A DNA stretch of 64,000 bases from Candidatus Synechococcus calcipolaris G9 (GCF_029582805.1 NZ_JAKKUT010000002.1:62001-126000), one strand, 5' to 3'. Shown: positions 9,029 to 18,823, counted from the first letter of the stretch. Made by a program: numbers and translations. The notes: generated by a model from the sequence alone, not told the origin.

Positions 9029-9814
9029 TTAACCAGTAACCTCGCTAATTAGGGCCGGAGTTACGTCAACCGTCTGGTTGAGTACCCTATTGGCTCCTCC
9101 TTGGAACAGGCGATCGCCGTAGGCCGGACTATCCGCTGCTGCTACATGGGGCGGAATCACCCCTAAACCAAACCAGGGGCGATCGCCATCTTGGTTACGG
9201 GCATGGATCACCGTTTGCATATCCGCCACCGTGTCCCCCACATAGATCGTTGGCGAATGACCCATTGGATCCAACCTCTGGGTTGCTTGCAAGACCCCGG
9301 CAGGATCCGGTTTTCCTGGGGCATCTTCCATGGCAATGAGTAGGGGGGATTCTAGGCCAAGACGACCTTCTAAGACATAGCTGGCAGAGGCACGGGTAGC
9401 TCCACTCACAAACCCCCAGGCCATCCCTGCCCGGCTAAACTGCTGAAAATAGTCACTGGAGACAAGGAGAGCTTCATCCTGGATATAGCCATTCCAATTT
9501 GCGCCACGGTATTTACTTTGGAAAAAAGCCACTATATCCTCGTACTCTAGCTGCACCTGGGCGCGATCCTGGCCTTGGGTTTCAAAATAGCGATAAATGA
9601 GTTCCTCGGAGGCGTGCCAGTCATTGTTCCAGGCCCCTTCTGCCTTTAGTCCATCAATGTCCCGTTGGCTGGGGTGATAACCTTGGGTGAAATGGGCAAC
9701 GGTCTCCTGTAAGGCTCGACGGTAGGAACGACTGACATCCCGAACAATGCCATCAATATCAAACAGAACAATTGCTAGGGGTGACACCGATGGGGATTCC
9801 TCAAAATTCCGCAA
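9029..9814 (-). CDS. HAD superfamily hydrolase, subfamily IA (TIGR01548-like)
   Basis: This 261-residue haloacid dehalogenase-fold phosphatase has motif I LFDIDGIVRDVSRSY (nucleophile Asp and general acid Asp two residues later), motif II FVSGAT, motif III with a Lys near GKPDPAG, and motif IV VGDTVADM. The DIDGIxRDVxxSY form matches the cyanobacterial/archaeal TIGR01548 subfamily, whose substrate is not established. It is divergently transcribed from the PSRP-3 gene. The roughly 100-bp intergenic region contains a tandem TTTCGCTATTA repeat and an AGACTT/AAGTCT inverted repeat. Confidence 0.85.
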   Translation of the reverse strand: MRNFEESPSVSPLAIVLFDIDGIVRDVSRSYRRALQETVAHFTQGYHPSQRDIDGLKAEGAWNNDWHASEELIYRYFETQGQDRAQVQLEYEDIVAFFQSKYRGANWNGYIQDEALLVSSDYFQQFSRAGMAWGFVSGATRASASYVLEGRLGLESPLLIAMEDAPGKPDPAGVLQATQRLDPMGHSPTIYVGDTVADMQTVIHARNQDGDRPWFGLGVIPPHVAAADSPAYGDRLFQGGANRVLNQTVDVTPALISEVTG

Positions 9815-9912
9815 ACTTATCGCAGACTTATCGAAGTCTAGATGTATTTCGCTATTATTTCGCTATTATATAGGTTGGTCTTTAGATTATTTGCTCGCAG
9901 GAGGGCTTTCAC

Positions 9913-10212
9913 TTGTCACGGTTCATGCTCAGAATTCTTTGGTTAGAAAAAGATGTTGCGATCGCCGTTGATCAGGTGGTAGGCAAAGGAACTAGCCCCC
10001 TCACCCCGTACTTTTTTTGGCCCCGATCTGATGCATGGGAGCTTCTCAAAACTGAACTAGAGGGCAAATCCTGGATTACGGAAGCCGAACGGATTGAACT
10101 TCTAAACCGCGCTACAGAAATTATTAACTACTGGCAGGAAGAAGGCAAAAATCGCCCCGTCACCGAAGCCCAGAAGCGATTTGCCGATATGAGTTTTGTG
10201 GGTACGGCCTAG
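9913..10212 (+). CDS. Ribosomal protein PSRP-3 / Ycf65
   Basis: This 99-residue protein is of the PSRP-3/Ycf65 family, a 30S-associated ribosomal protein shared by cyanobacteria and plastids. The diagnostic sequence is nearly invariant: [19 protein letters not shown], then [18 protein letters not shown] and the [14 protein letters not shown] region. A GGAGGG ribosome-binding site ends 7 bases before a TTG at 9913, which decides the start over the in-frame ATG at 9925. The C-terminal tail [10 protein letters not shown] is also typical. Confidence 0.93.
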   Translation: MSRFMLRILWLEKDVAIAVDQVVGKGTSPLTPYFFWPRSDAWELLKTELEGKSWITEAERIELLNRATEIINYWQEEGKNRPVTEAQKRFADMSFVGTA

Positions 10213-10267
10213 AGGTACAGGTCAGCAACAGCTAGAAAGCTTGAACTCCTACCCCTACCAATCACTT

Positions 10268-10513
10268 TTATTCCGTCCGCTGCATCGTAGTGTTAGGCTG
10301 CTGGGGCTGGGCAACCTGAATCAACAGCCGCAATGCTTCATTCACTGCTGCATCATTGGGGAAAGCTTGGGCAACATCGGGATCTAGAAGCACTAAGTTT
10401 GTCCCTGCAGAATACCGCTCAACATACTTACCCCTAACACCTCCCTGCATCTGAGAAAAATCATACTCAGAGTGTAATTCATCTCCCATTTCGTTCTCAG
10501 CGTCCTTCTTCAT
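10268..10513 (-). CDS. Orphan BrnA-like antitoxin (copy 1)
   Basis: This 81-residue protein has the cyanobacterial BrnA-like antitoxin pattern EYDFSQMQGGVRGKYVERY, AGTNLVLLDPDVAQAFP, AVNEALRLLI. BrnA proteins bind DNA and neutralise the BrnT ribonuclease toxin encoded immediately upstream. Here only the 3' end of brnT remains (10497-10604) and overlaps this gene by 17 bp, so the antitoxin is an orphan. The ATG at 10513 has GGGAGG upstream, which favours it over an earlier start at 10549 that would lie within the brnT remnant. The last residues (about PNTTMQRTE) read through a GCCTAACA...half-attC-like sequence, so the C-terminus may be altered. It is a paralogue of 31320-31565. Confidence 0.75.
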   Translation of the reverse strand: MKKDAENEMGDELHSEYDFSQMQGGVRGKYVERYSAGTNLVLLDPDVAQAFPNDAAVNEALRLLIQVAQPQQPNTTMQRTE

Positions 10514-10604
10514 AGAACCTCCCTTCCTGCCGAGTTGCTTTTTGGGCACTTATGATTCGTACTTTTTCTCCTCGGTCGGTATGGGCGACAACTAATGTCC
10601 TAGC
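10497..10604 (-). pseudogene. Truncated BrnT toxin, 3' remnant (copy 1)
   Basis: Immediately after the msrB stop codon the minus strand reads, without its own start, about 35 codons: ARTLVVAHTDRGEKVRI, then ISAQKATRQEGRFYEEG and a stop. This matches the C-terminal strand-helix of BrnT toxins (LVVxHTxRGxxxRIISAxxATxxE). The whole N-terminal part of the toxin is missing. The remnant overlaps the BrnA start by 17 bp, as in intact brnTA operons. It is too short to be a toxin. Confidence 0.62.
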
Positions 10605-10605
10605 C

Positions 10606-11004
10606 CTAATCTGCGGGTTGAAAGTCTAGGGACGCGGAATTCATGCAGTAGCGCAGTCCCGTCGGTGGTGGGCCATCTTCAAAGACATGGCCGAGGTGGG
10701 CATCACAGACGGAGCAAACCACTTCCGTGCGTACCATGCCATGGGAGCGATCGCTAATGGTGTGAATGTTATTTGGATCAATGGGTTGCCAAAAACTGGG
10801 CCAACCGGTTCCAGAGTCGTACTTGGTTTCGGAACGAAAGAGGGGAGTACCGCAACAGACACAGCTATAGGTACCCGCTTGCTTATTATTCCAGTAGCAG
10901 CCAGTGAAGGCCCGTTCAGTCCCCTTTTGGCGAGTGACCTGAAATTGCTCGGGTGTTAGCTCACTACGCCATTCCGAATCGGGTTTAACAACTTTTTTGA
11001 CCAT
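10606..11004 (-). CDS. msrB: Peptide-methionine (R)-S-oxide reductase MsrB
   Basis: MsrB reduces the R epimer of methionine sulfoxide in proteins, part of oxidative damage repair. It is 132 residues. The zinc-binding CxxC pairs are present (CVCCGTPL and [10 protein letters not shown]), as are the substrate motif SGTGWPSFW and the catalytic Cys in RYCMNSASL. The ATG at 11004 with AGGGA seven bases upstream is preferred over a TTG one codon earlier. Its stop codon abuts a brnT remnant, and the cyanobacteriochrome gene upstream on the same strand ends 20 bp away, so the two may be cotranscribed. Confidence 0.95.
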   Translation of the reverse strand: MVKKVVKPDSEWRSELTPEQFQVTRQKGTERAFTGCYWNNKQAGTYSCVCCGTPLFRSETKYDSGTGWPSFWQPIDPNNIHTISDRSHGMVRTEVVCSVCDAHLGHVFEDGPPPTGLRYCMNSASLDFQPAD

Positions 11005-11024
11005 CAAATTCCCTATGCATACCC

Positions 11025-13409
11025 CTAGTTTAACGAAGAATCGCTCAGGTGTTGGTGGATGAAACGATCCATCTCATGGGCCGTGAGCGGGGGCGAGAGA
11101 AAGTATCCTTGACCAAAGGGACAGCGCAGCGATCGCAGTTGTTTGAGTTGGGCTAGATTTTCAATGCCCTCGGCGATGGTGTCTAGCTTCAAGTTTTCCG
11201 CGAGAGCCAAAATGGTATGCACCACCTCTAGGTCTTCGCGGCTACTATCCATCTGGGTAATAAAGGAGCGGTCGATTTTAATGCAATCTAGGGGCAAACT
11301 CCGTAGATAACTCAGGGATGAGTAGCCAGTGCCAAAGTCATCAATGGCAATTTTGACTCCCATGGCCTTTAATTGCAGCAAAATGGATTGGCCCATTTCC
11401 AGGTTTTCCATGAGGGCACTTTCGGTGATTTCAATTTTTAGGGATTCCCCTGGGAGTTTATTGACGGTTAGGATCGTTTGAATTTGCTCGACAATATCAA
11501 CCTGGGAAAAATGCCGCCCAGACAGATTCACGTTCATGGTGACACCAGCATCGGCTAAGGCTGGATAGGCCTGGAGCCATTCCTGAAGTTGTTCACAGGC
11601 CGATTGCAACACCCAATGGGAAATTCCTAAAATGAGGCCCGTTTCTTCGGCAATGGGAATAAAATCCTGGGGAGAAATGTTAGGTTTACCGTCACGGGGC
11701 CAACGAATCAGGGCTTCAAACCCTTGCAATTTTTGACTCCGCAGACTGACAATGGGCTGATAAGCCAATTCAAACTCGGCCCGCTCTAGGGCTTGCCACA
11801 GTTCCAGTTCCATTTGCAGGCGATCGCGCACCTGGGCATACATGGCACTATCAAACACTTCACAGCGATTTTTACCCTTGGTCTTGGCCCGATACATGGC
11901 GGTGTCTGCATCTCGCAGCAGATCTGCGGCATCGCTATAGCTGGCATTGCCCATCACCAAGCCAATGCTGGCGGTACTGTGGAGGGCATACTGATTCACT
12001 TCAAAGGGCCGGGCCAAACGTTTCCGTAAATGCTCGGCAATGGTTTTGGCCTGATCAAAATCGGCAATATCATCCAGTAAAACCACAAACTCATCCCCCC
12101 CCAAGCGGGCAACCAGATCCTGGGGACTCAGGGCCCGTTGCAGCCGTTCGGCAATTTCCTGGAGAAACAGATCCCCAATGGCGTGGCCCAAGCTATCATT
12201 TAAGTTTTTGAAGCGATCTAAATCTAGGCAGAGAACCGCATAGCAGTAGTCCGGCTTATTAGCTCCCAAGCGAATCGCATCATTCACCCGTTCTTCAAAA
12301 AGCCAACGGTTGGGTAAATGGGTCAGGGGATCATGACGGGCTTGGTAGAGGAGTTCCGCTTCCGCCGCTTTGCGATCGTGGAGTTCCTTTCGAGCTTTTT
12401 CGTAGAGTTCCGCCTGCTGAATAGCGATCGCCACTTGGGTTGAAAGCTGGCGCATTAAATCCACTTCCCACTCTTGCCATTCCCGGGGCTGATCACACTG
12501 ATGGGCCAGGAGTAACCCCCACAACTTTCCTTCAGGAACAATGGGCACGACCAGATTGGCCCGTACTTGGTAGTGGGCTAGTAAATCCCGATGGCAGGGA
12601 TGCATCGCCTGGGCATGGATATCCGTAATTGTCTGTATCCGCCCTTGGCGATACTTTTCCACAAAGCTTTCAATAAAACAACTATCCCCCACCACATCCC
12701 CTAGGGCCGAGGGCCAGGGATCAAGAACTGACTCGACTTCCATCACGCCCCGCCAGTCGGGCAAGAAGCGATAGACTAAGACCCGATCCGCCCTAAGGAG
12801 TTGGCGAACTTCATCCACGGTGGTTTGCAAAATGGTGGGCAGATCTAGAGACTCGTGGATATGCTCCATAATTTGGATGACGAGGCGCTCCCCCTCCGCC
12901 CTTTGGAGAAGGGTCTGATCAATGTGATGCCGCTCAATGGCATAGCGAAAGGCACGGGCCAAGAGATGACTGGTGACATCGGGCCAGGGGAGATAATCCT
13001 GACTGCCTTCCCGGACAACTTGGACAGCGGTATTGGGATGATCGCAATGGCCAATGACCACTAGGGGCAAATCACCATAGGTTTTTTGGAGGGCAACCAC
13101 TTGGGCTAAACCGTCTTTTTTGGGCCAGGTTAAGACCAGTAGCTGGGGATTAAATTCCCGTAAGAATTGATGATTAAGCTGGGAAACGGAAATGCGCTCA
13201 ACTAAAAATGTCTCAACTGGGATCTCGCGAATGAGACGTTCAAGGCGTTCCCCATCCTCTGAATCGTTTTCAATAATGGCAATTTTAGTCACAGAAACTA
13301 TTCTAGCTTCTGACAAACGCAGGGATGGGACTGGGCGATGCCGCCGCCCTTTGATTTTGATCGGGGTCAGGGAGGAGACATCTTGGGAAGAGAGGGAACC
13401 CATCGTCAT
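11025..13409 (-). CDS. DXCF cyanobacteriochrome GAF protein with GGDEF and EAL domains
   Basis: This 794-residue photosensory c-di-GMP enzyme has four regions. Residues about 40-160 form a receiver-like domain whose phospho-acceptor position appears to be Thr ([11 protein letters not shown]), so it is probably not phosphorylated. Residues about 175-335 are a GAF domain carrying the phycobilin-attachment Cys-His (PCHRDLL, C272) and the DXCF motif DSCF (C244). The 28-residue spacing is the one known from TePixJ-type dual-Cys cyanobacteriochromes. A GGDEF domain (GGDEF at 437-441) lacks the RxxD inhibitory site. A C-terminal EAL domain (EAL at 565-567) retains [20 protein letters not shown] and AEGIE. 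The architecture resembles SesB of Thermosynechococcus, known to act as a light-regulated phosphodiesterase. The promoter is probably in the A-rich 265-bp gap upstream (13410-13674). Confidence 0.93.
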   Translation of the reverse strand: MTMGSLSSQDVSSLTPIKIKGRRHRPVPSLRLSEARIVSVTKIAIIENDSEDGERLERLIREIPVETFLVERISVSQLNHQFLREFNPQLLVLTWPKKDGLAQVVALQKTYGDLPLVVIGHCDHPNTAVQVVREGSQDYLPWPDVTSHLLARAFRYAIERHHIDQTLLQRAEGERLVIQIMEHIHESLDLPTILQTTVDEVRQLLRADRVLVYRFLPDWRGVMEVESVLDPWPSALGDVVGDSCFIESFVEKYRQGRIQTITDIHAQAMHPCHRDLLAHYQVRANLVVPIVPEGKLWGLLLAHQCDQPREWQEWEVDLMRQLSTQVAIAIQQAELYEKARKELHDRKAAEAELLYQARHDPLTHLPNRWLFEERVNDAIRLGANKPDYCYAVLCLDLDRFKNLNDSLGHAIGDLFLQEIAERLQRALSPQDLVARLGGDEFVVLLDDIADFDQAKTIAEHLRKRLARPFEVNQYALHSTASIGLVMGNASYSDAADLLRDADTAMYRAKTKGKNRCEVFDSAMYAQVRDRLQMELELWQALERAEFELAYQPIVSLRSQKLQGFEALIRWPRDGKPNISPQDFIPIAEETGLILGISHWVLQSACEQLQEWLQAYPALADAGVTMNVNLSGRHFSQVDIVEQIQTILTVNKLPGESLKIEITESALMENLEMGQSILLQLKAMGVKIAIDDFGTGYSSLSYLRSLPLDCIKIDRSFITQMDSSREDLEVVHTILALAENLKLDTIAEGIENLAQLKQLRSLRCPFGQGYFLSPPLTAHEMDRFIHQHLSDSSLN

Positions 13410-13674
13410 TCGTAAACCTTCTTGTCAAAAGATAAATTAACAAAAATAAACTAAAAAAAGTTTCAAGAATCAGAAAACACAACACAAATTAAAAAACAAA
13501 CAACAAAATAAACAAATGTAGTCTATATAACTATCTATCATCTCTTAAAACGGGGATCATTGCACCCGTAGACTTACGGAAATGTGATCAAAGTTCAAAG
13601 TTCGTCAAAAAGGTGCGGATTTCCATTTCTTTTAAGCGTTAATTTAGGCTTCTTTTTGTTAACTATTATTAAGT

Positions 13675-16600
13675 TTATTGGGGTGTCAGATCTGGGGCAA
13701 TTTCACCGGCTTGGATGGGTTCAGCGATCGCCGGTGCGACGAATAGTTCATCTAGGGCCGCCTCCAGGGTTTCTGCCATGGCAATGCGTTGGTTATCCAT
13801 GACAACGACCCGGGCCAAAATCGGCAGGCTATTGTATTGGGCTTCCAGGTAGATGGGTTCAACGTAAAGTAGGGACTGTTCAACGGGAATAATTAGGAGG
13901 TTGCCCTGGAGAGATCGCGACCCTTGGCGATTCCAGAGGGAAATTTGTTGGGAGATGACCGGATCCTGGTTAATGCGGGCCTCCATCTGTTCCGGGCCAA
14001 AGACCAGTTCCTGCTTGGGAAATTGATAGAGGAGGAGTTTGCCGTAGTTTTCGCCATCGGAGCGGGCAGCCAACCAGGCAATCAGATTGGGGCGGTTAAT
14101 GGGGGTGAAGGGCAGCAGTAAAATAAACTCTTCCTGGGGTGCTGTCGGTAGTTTAGTGATTAGGTAATAGGGAGCAACGGTTTGGGGATCATTCCCATAG
14201 ATTTCCTGGGGAATTTGCCACTGATCCTCTTGGCTGTAGAACACCACCGGATCCGTCATGTGGTATTTGCGTAATTGTTGGGATTGCACCCGCATCATGT
14301 CTACGGGGTAGCGAATATGTTCATAGAGCCGCTGGGGCATAGCCCCAATGGGTTCAAATAGATCGGGAAAGACCCGCTGCCAGGTTTGAATCAGGGGGTC
14401 TGTGGGTTCCACAACGTAAAATTTGACCGAACCATCATAGGCATCGACAATAACCTTGACGGAGTTACGGATGTAGTTAAAGGGCTGATCCCCTGGATCC
14501 GAGTAGGGATAATGGCGGCTAATGGTATAGGCATCAATGATCCAGTAGAGATAATTCGGCTCCGCTTCCTGGGCATCTTTGGCGGTAGTCGTTTCCGGCG
14601 ATCGCGGATCGGCAATAACGAGGTAGGGTTCGCTATCAAACCTTAAAAAGGGGGCGATCGCCTGCACCCGCTGCTGAATATTGCGGCGAAATAGGACGCG
14701 GGACTCCGGCTTAATATTTGGGGTGAGGAGGAGTTGCCAATCCTGGAAATAGGCCCCAAAAACCAGTCTGCCCCACCAGGAATTGAGGGGAACGCCGCCG
14801 CTGCCATCGTAGTGGTTATAGACATTGTCATTGCCGCTGGGGTAGTCCAATTCCTGTACTTGGGAGGGGGCCAGGACATAGCTACTGGTAATTTGGCCGT
14901 AGTAAATGCGGGGATGACCCACGGGGATACTATCGCGAATTTGCGGGTTGGATGTGAGTAGATCCCCACCGCGATCGCCTTCGCTAATATCTTTGACAAA
15001 ATACTCAGGTAGCCCGCTCTCGGCGGCCGTATTCACCGGACTCATGGTAAAGCCATAGCCATGGGTATAGACGAGGTGTTCGTTGACCCAACTGCGGGCA
15101 ATGGGCTTGACTGCGCCGTAGTCCAACTCCCGGGCCGCAACTAAGACCTGGCGAGATTCGGCGGTGGGATTGCCTGGCTCGGTTTTCAGGTTGTAGCGAT
15201 CGATAAAGGCCTTGGGAAAACTGTAATAGGAGCGCAGTTGTTGGAGTTGGCGATTGGTTTCTAGGAGGGGCCGAGTATCCCAGAGGCGGATATTGCGAGT
15301 GGTGGCTTCATTCTCCTGGAGAATGGCGGGGGTGAGATTATTTTGGGGTTGAAAGGGTTGAGCATTGATTTTCTCAAGGTCAAAGCCTTCGCGGGTATGG
15401 TCAATGGTGCGGCGGATATAGGCAAATTCCCGCTGGAGTTCATTGGGCTGAACAATGGCATTTTGAATCAAGGCCGGTAAGGTGGGGGCCCCAACAATCG
15501 CTACCGCCACATAGCCCAAGGTGAACCAGAGTACCCAGGGGGAGACGGGCCCCAAGCGTTGACGCTGCTGACCCCCTTTCCGCAGAGCTGCCCAAAGAAG
15601 CAAAACGGCCACGGCGATCGCCAGGAAACTAAAGAGATTATCGAGGGGTAGGCGCACCGTTATATCCGTATAACTTGCGCCAAAGGTCACCCCCTGGGGT
15701 GAATAGACTAATTTATATCGCTCCAGCCAAAAACTTAAGCCAGTGGCGGCAAAAACCACTGCTCCTAAGGCCTGTAAATGTCGCCGTTGGGGACGGTTAA
15801 ACCCCGGTGATCGGCCCTGACTGAGGCTATCGGCCCCGAGTAAATAAATTAAGGCCACCCCGGCGATCGCCCCCAGACCCAAGGCTACGATCCAAAAGCG
15901 ATATAGCTCCCACAGGGGTAGGGAAAATAAATAAAAGCCTATATCTTGGCCAAACAATGGATCCGAGCGGTTGACATTGACTCCGGCCAACCCCTTCAAC
16001 ACCGTTGTCCAGTTATTGCGGCCCAACCAGGCCAAGCTCAAACTTAAGGCCATGGACATGATGCCATAGCTGGCCCCGGGCCAAACCAACAGAAGTATGA
16101 TCATCCCTGCACTCAAAACCAGGCTGAGGGGATGGGTCAGCCAATCACGGCTAATGGTCAAAATGGTGGCCAGGTCTAACTGCTCTAGGAAGGGATTATT
16201 AATGAGGCTAATGGGCTGGGTCTTGCGTAATTCCAGGGCGATCGCGCCGCTGTGGAAACAGACAATACACAAAAGCCACCCTAGGGCCACCGTGATCAGG
16301 AGCAACCAGGGTAGGGTAATCCCCCAGGGGCGATCCTCTTTGCCTCCCTTAGACCCTTTATCTCTTCCTTGGTTCATCCACCAGGGTAATGGCGCGGGTG
16401 GTAATGGGGTAGGAGCATCCGCCAATGGCTTTGGAATTCCCTTAATGTCTGGGGCATCCCCTAGGCGTAATTGCAGGGCTAGGGCCCCATTGAGCCATAA
16501 AAATCCCCAGGAAACGAAAAAGGTCACCATGACCAAGAGAAATTGGGCCTGCCACCGTTGCCAGAGGACGGATAGAAATCCCAGGTTGTGAAACCACAGA

Positions 16601-16731
16601 CTTTCGGCCACTAATCGGCAAATGGCCATGGCCGCGATCGTCCCCAGCAGGCCAAAGAACAAGCCGAGGATCAGCACCAGTAGAAGTCGCCGCCTAGGAG
16701 AAAAAGAGAAAAATTGTTTGACCAGACCCAT
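13675..16731 (-). CDS. UPF0182 family membrane protein
   Basis: This 1018-residue protein is of the UPF0182 family (function unknown, widespread in cyanobacteria and actinobacteria). The first ~330 residues contain about seven hydrophobic segments. The long C-terminal part carries conserved blocks such as GASYTDITVRLPLDN, YTHGYGFTMSPVN, DYPSGNDNVYNHYDG and VKVIVDAYDGSVKFYV. Length and domain order are normal for the family. The ATG at 16731 lies directly before the hydrophobic run RRRLLLVLILGLFFGLLG. The gene is transcribed divergently from the AEC transporter across an AT-rich 172-bp gap. Confidence 0.93.
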   Translation of the reverse strand: MGLVKQFFSFSPRRRLLLVLILGLFFGLLGTIAAMAICRLVAESLWFHNLGFLSVLWQRWQAQFLLVMVTFFVSWGFLWLNGALALQLRLGDAPDIKGIPKPLADAPTPLPPAPLPWWMNQGRDKGSKGGKEDRPWGITLPWLLLITVALGWLLCIVCFHSGAIALELRKTQPISLINNPFLEQLDLATILTISRDWLTHPLSLVLSAGMIILLLVWPGASYGIMSMALSLSLAWLGRNNWTTVLKGLAGVNVNRSDPLFGQDIGFYLFSLPLWELYRFWIVALGLGAIAGVALIYLLGADSLSQGRSPGFNRPQRRHLQALGAVVFAATGLSFWLERYKLVYSPQGVTFGASYTDITVRLPLDNLFSFLAIAVAVLLLWAALRKGGQQRQRLGPVSPWVLWFTLGYVAVAIVGAPTLPALIQNAIVQPNELQREFAYIRRTIDHTREGFDLEKINAQPFQPQNNLTPAILQENEATTRNIRLWDTRPLLETNRQLQQLRSYYSFPKAFIDRYNLKTEPGNPTAESRQVLVAARELDYGAVKPIARSWVNEHLVYTHGYGFTMSPVNTAAESGLPEYFVKDISEGDRGGDLLTSNPQIRDSIPVGHPRIYYGQITSSYVLAPSQVQELDYPSGNDNVYNHYDGSGGVPLNSWWGRLVFGAYFQDWQLLLTPNIKPESRVLFRRNIQQRVQAIAPFLRFDSEPYLVIADPRSPETTTAKDAQEAEPNYLYWIIDAYTISRHYPYSDPGDQPFNYIRNSVKVIVDAYDGSVKFYVVEPTDPLIQTWQRVFPDLFEPIGAMPQRLYEHIRYPVDMMRVQSQQLRKYHMTDPVVFYSQEDQWQIPQEIYGNDPQTVAPYYLITKLPTAPQEEFILLLPFTPINRPNLIAWLAARSDGENYGKLLLYQFPKQELVFGPEQMEARINQDPVISQQISLWNRQGSRSLQGNLLIIPVEQSLLYVEPIYLEAQYNSLPILARVVVMDNQRIAMAETLEAALDELFVAPAIAEPIQAGEIAPDLTPQ

Positions 16732-16903
16732 GGCGATCGCCCTCAGGGGTCAGAGCAGGTGAAGGTTTAACGGATTCATAGATTGATTCATACTACTGAC
16801 TTGATAGCTTGTATCGTGTGATTTGTATCTTGATTTATTTTTGATATTATCTATATTTTGATATATATTCTGGCAGATTGATACCTGGGAGAGTTCGGGG
16901 GCA

Positions 16904-17833
16904 ATGGATACGACGGCGATCGCCAGTACTCTCCTTCGGCTCTACGCCCTGATCGGCCTGAGTACCTGCTCCGGCATGATCATTGTCAAACGTTTACCAC
17001 CCCCCATGACTGGCTGGGTTGCTCAATTTCTCTTTTGGGTGGGGGCCCCCCTCAGCGTTATTGCCTTTGTGACGACGGCGGATCTGACGGGTAATATTAG
17101 CCTGGCTCCCTTGGTCGCTTGGTTGGGAATGGGTCTAGGGGTAGGTCTAGCCTATCTTTGGCTCTGGTACGCGCCGGCCAAAAGTCGCGGCACTGCGGGC
17201 AGCTTTATCCTAGCCACCATGGTTGGAAATACCGGCTTCATGGGCTATCCCATTGCCTTTAGTTTGGTGGGAGCCGAACATTTTAGCTGGGCCCTCTTCT
17301 ACGACCTACTCGGTTCCCTATTCATTTCCTTTATTGCCGGTATTGCCCTCGCGGCAAGTTTTAGCGAGAAGGTCTATTCCCATAAGCAACGGCTGTGGCA
17401 CATTCTCCGCAATCCGACGCTGTGGTGTCTGGGTCTAGGTTTGGTTCTGCGTCAATTCTCCTTACCCCAATGGTTCCTCCAGGGCCTCGTCACCCTGGCC
17501 TGGGGATTATTGATCCTTGGCCTCGTCTACATTGGTATGTGTTTGGGGCGATCGCGCCAGTCCCGCCAATGGCCGCAAATTCTCCCCTGCTTGACGATTA
17601 AAATGATCCTCGTTCCCCTGATCATCGGCATGGGCTTAACCCTCCTAGGGGTTGATCCAGAGCCTCGTCTGGGCATCGTCCTCCAATCGGGAATGCCCCC
17701 GGCCTTTATGACCTTGGTATTGTCCGAAGTCTACGACCTCGATCGCCCCTTTATTGCCAGTGTCATTCTCGTCAGCTTTGGTTTCCTGGTGGTACTGTTG
17801 CCGGTGTGGGTGTTCCTCTTTCCCCTCACCTAG
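16904..17833 (+). CDS. AEC family transporter (auxin efflux carrier-like permease)
   Basis: This 309-residue integral membrane protein has about ten hydrophobic segments arranged as two halves around a central charged loop (SEKVYSHKQRLWHILRNP), typical of the AEC/BART secondary transporters. Family markers are VGNTGFMGYPIA in the first half and LQSGMPPAFMTLVLSEVYDLD in the second. Family members export organic anions such as malate or, in plants, auxin. The substrate here is unknown. The start ATG has GGGAGAG upstream. Confidence 0.87.
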   Translation: MDTTAIASTLLRLYALIGLSTCSGMIIVKRLPPPMTGWVAQFLFWVGAPLSVIAFVTTADLTGNISLAPLVAWLGMGLGVGLAYLWLWYAPAKSRGTAGSFILATMVGNTGFMGYPIAFSLVGAEHFSWALFYDLLGSLFISFIAGIALAASFSEKVYSHKQRLWHILRNPTLWCLGLGLVLRQFSLPQWFLQGLVTLAWGLLILGLVYIGMCLGRSRQSRQWPQILPCLTIKMILVPLIIGMGLTLLGVDPEPRLGIVLQSGMPPAFMTLVLSEVYDLDRPFIASVILVSFGFLVVLLPVWVFLFPLT

Positions 17834-17921
17834 AGCATAAAATTTTCCCCAATGCAGGATGCTAATCTCCTATCCCAATCTGCTATGATAGAAGACCGCG
17901 CCAATATAGTGGAGTCTGCCT

Positions 17922-18137
17922 GTGACTAAAAGCACCGAAGGAGAAAAACCCAGTGGCGGCTTCAAACCGACTCTCTTTATTCGGGAAACCCAGGAAGAAT
18001 TGAGTAAGGTGGTCTGGCCCGATCGCCAGCGTTTAATTGGTGAATCGGCGGCGGTGATTTTAATTGTCTCCCTCTCAGCTGCACTGATCTATCTAGTGGA
18101 TCAACTCTTTCAATGGATTGCCCAAAGTATTTTTTAG
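17922..18137 (+). CDS. secE: Preprotein translocase subunit SecE
   Basis: SecE is the small essential SecYEG subunit in the plasma and/or thylakoid membrane. It is 71 residues with the conserved amphipathic helix FIRETQEELSKVVWPDRQ followed by one membrane span. It starts with GTG (VTKSTEGEK) preceded by TGGAG. A TATGAT hexamer at 17884-17889 is a plausible -10 element for the operon. nusG begins 5 bp after the stop, giving the standard secE-nusG-rplKAJL order. Confidence 0.95.
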   Translation: MTKSTEGEKPSGGFKPTLFIRETQEELSKVVWPDRQRLIGESAAVILIVSLSAALIYLVDQLFQWIAQSIF

Positions 18138-18142
18138 GTTCT

Positions 18143-18802
18143 ATGGTTAGCGAATTTACCGATCAAATCAATCCCATTGAAGAAGCCAACGAGAATGATG
18201 CGACAGCCTCAGTTAAGAGCTTCTGGTATGCGGTGCAAGTTGCATCCGGCTGCGAAAAAAAGGTCAAGAGCACGATTGAACAGCGGCTCTATACCCTGGA
18301 TGTAGCCGATCGCATTTTTCAAGTGGAGATTCCCCAAACCCCCATTATCAGAATTAAAAAAGATGGATCTCGCCAAACCGTAGAAGAAAAAGTCTTTCCG
18401 GGCTATGTTCTCATCCGCGTCCGTGCCCAGCAATCCCCAGAAAAGTCTGAATGGGAAATTGACGACGAAGCCTGGCAGGTGATTAAAAACACCCCCAACG
18501 TGATTAACTTTGTTGGCGCAGAGCAACGGCGGGCCTCTGGTCGGGGTCGGGGCCATGTCAAGCCGCTGCCCCTGAGTCCTTCAGAGGTGAATCGCATCTT
18601 CCGCAAAGTTCAGGAACAAGAACCGATCCATAAAATTGATCTCGTCAGTGGTGATAAGATTAAGGTTTTGAGCGGCCCCTTCAAGGACTTTGAAGGTGAA
18701 GTCATTGAGGTGAGTGCGGAGCGAAATAAACTCAAGGCACTTCTCTCGATTTTTGGGCGTGATACCCCAGTGGAACTAGAAGTTAATCAAGTCGAAAAAT
18801 AA
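18143..18802 (+). CDS. nusG: Transcription elongation/termination factor NusG
   Basis: NusG binds RNA polymerase and links transcription to Rho and the ribosome. It is 219 residues, with the NGN domain (FWYAVQVASGCEKKVKSTIE to the VFPGYVLI strand and NTPNVINFVG) and the C-terminal KOW domain (SGDKIKVLSGPFKDFEGEVIEV). A frame extension back to 18113 would overlap secE by 25 bp. The ATG at 18143 gives the normal cyanobacterial acidic N-terminus and is preferred. It is followed 21 bp later by rplK. Confidence 0.96.
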   Translation: MVSEFTDQINPIEEANENDATASVKSFWYAVQVASGCEKKVKSTIEQRLYTLDVADRIFQVEIPQTPIIRIKKDGSRQTVEEKVFPGYVLIRVRAQQSPEKSEWEIDDEAWQVIKNTPNVINFVGAEQRRASGRGRGHVKPLPLSPSEVNRIFRKVQEQEPIHKIDLVSGDKIKVLSGPFKDFEGEVIEVSAERNKLKALLSIFGRDTPVELEVNQVEK

Positions 18803-18823
18803 GGTTAGGACTCTCGATCAACT

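Noticed and set aside
10268-10310. Half attC-like sequence (GCCTAACAC...) at the end of the first BrnA gene
   Set aside because: The matching second half was not found in the nearby 150 bp, so only a possible remnant.
13410-13674. A-rich gap upstream of the cyanobacteriochrome gene as an sRNA
   Set aside because: No stable hairpin with a terminator was recognised; treated as promoter region only.
18113-18142. Upstream extension of nusG into secE
   Set aside because: ATG 18143 gives the normal N-terminus and avoids the overlap.
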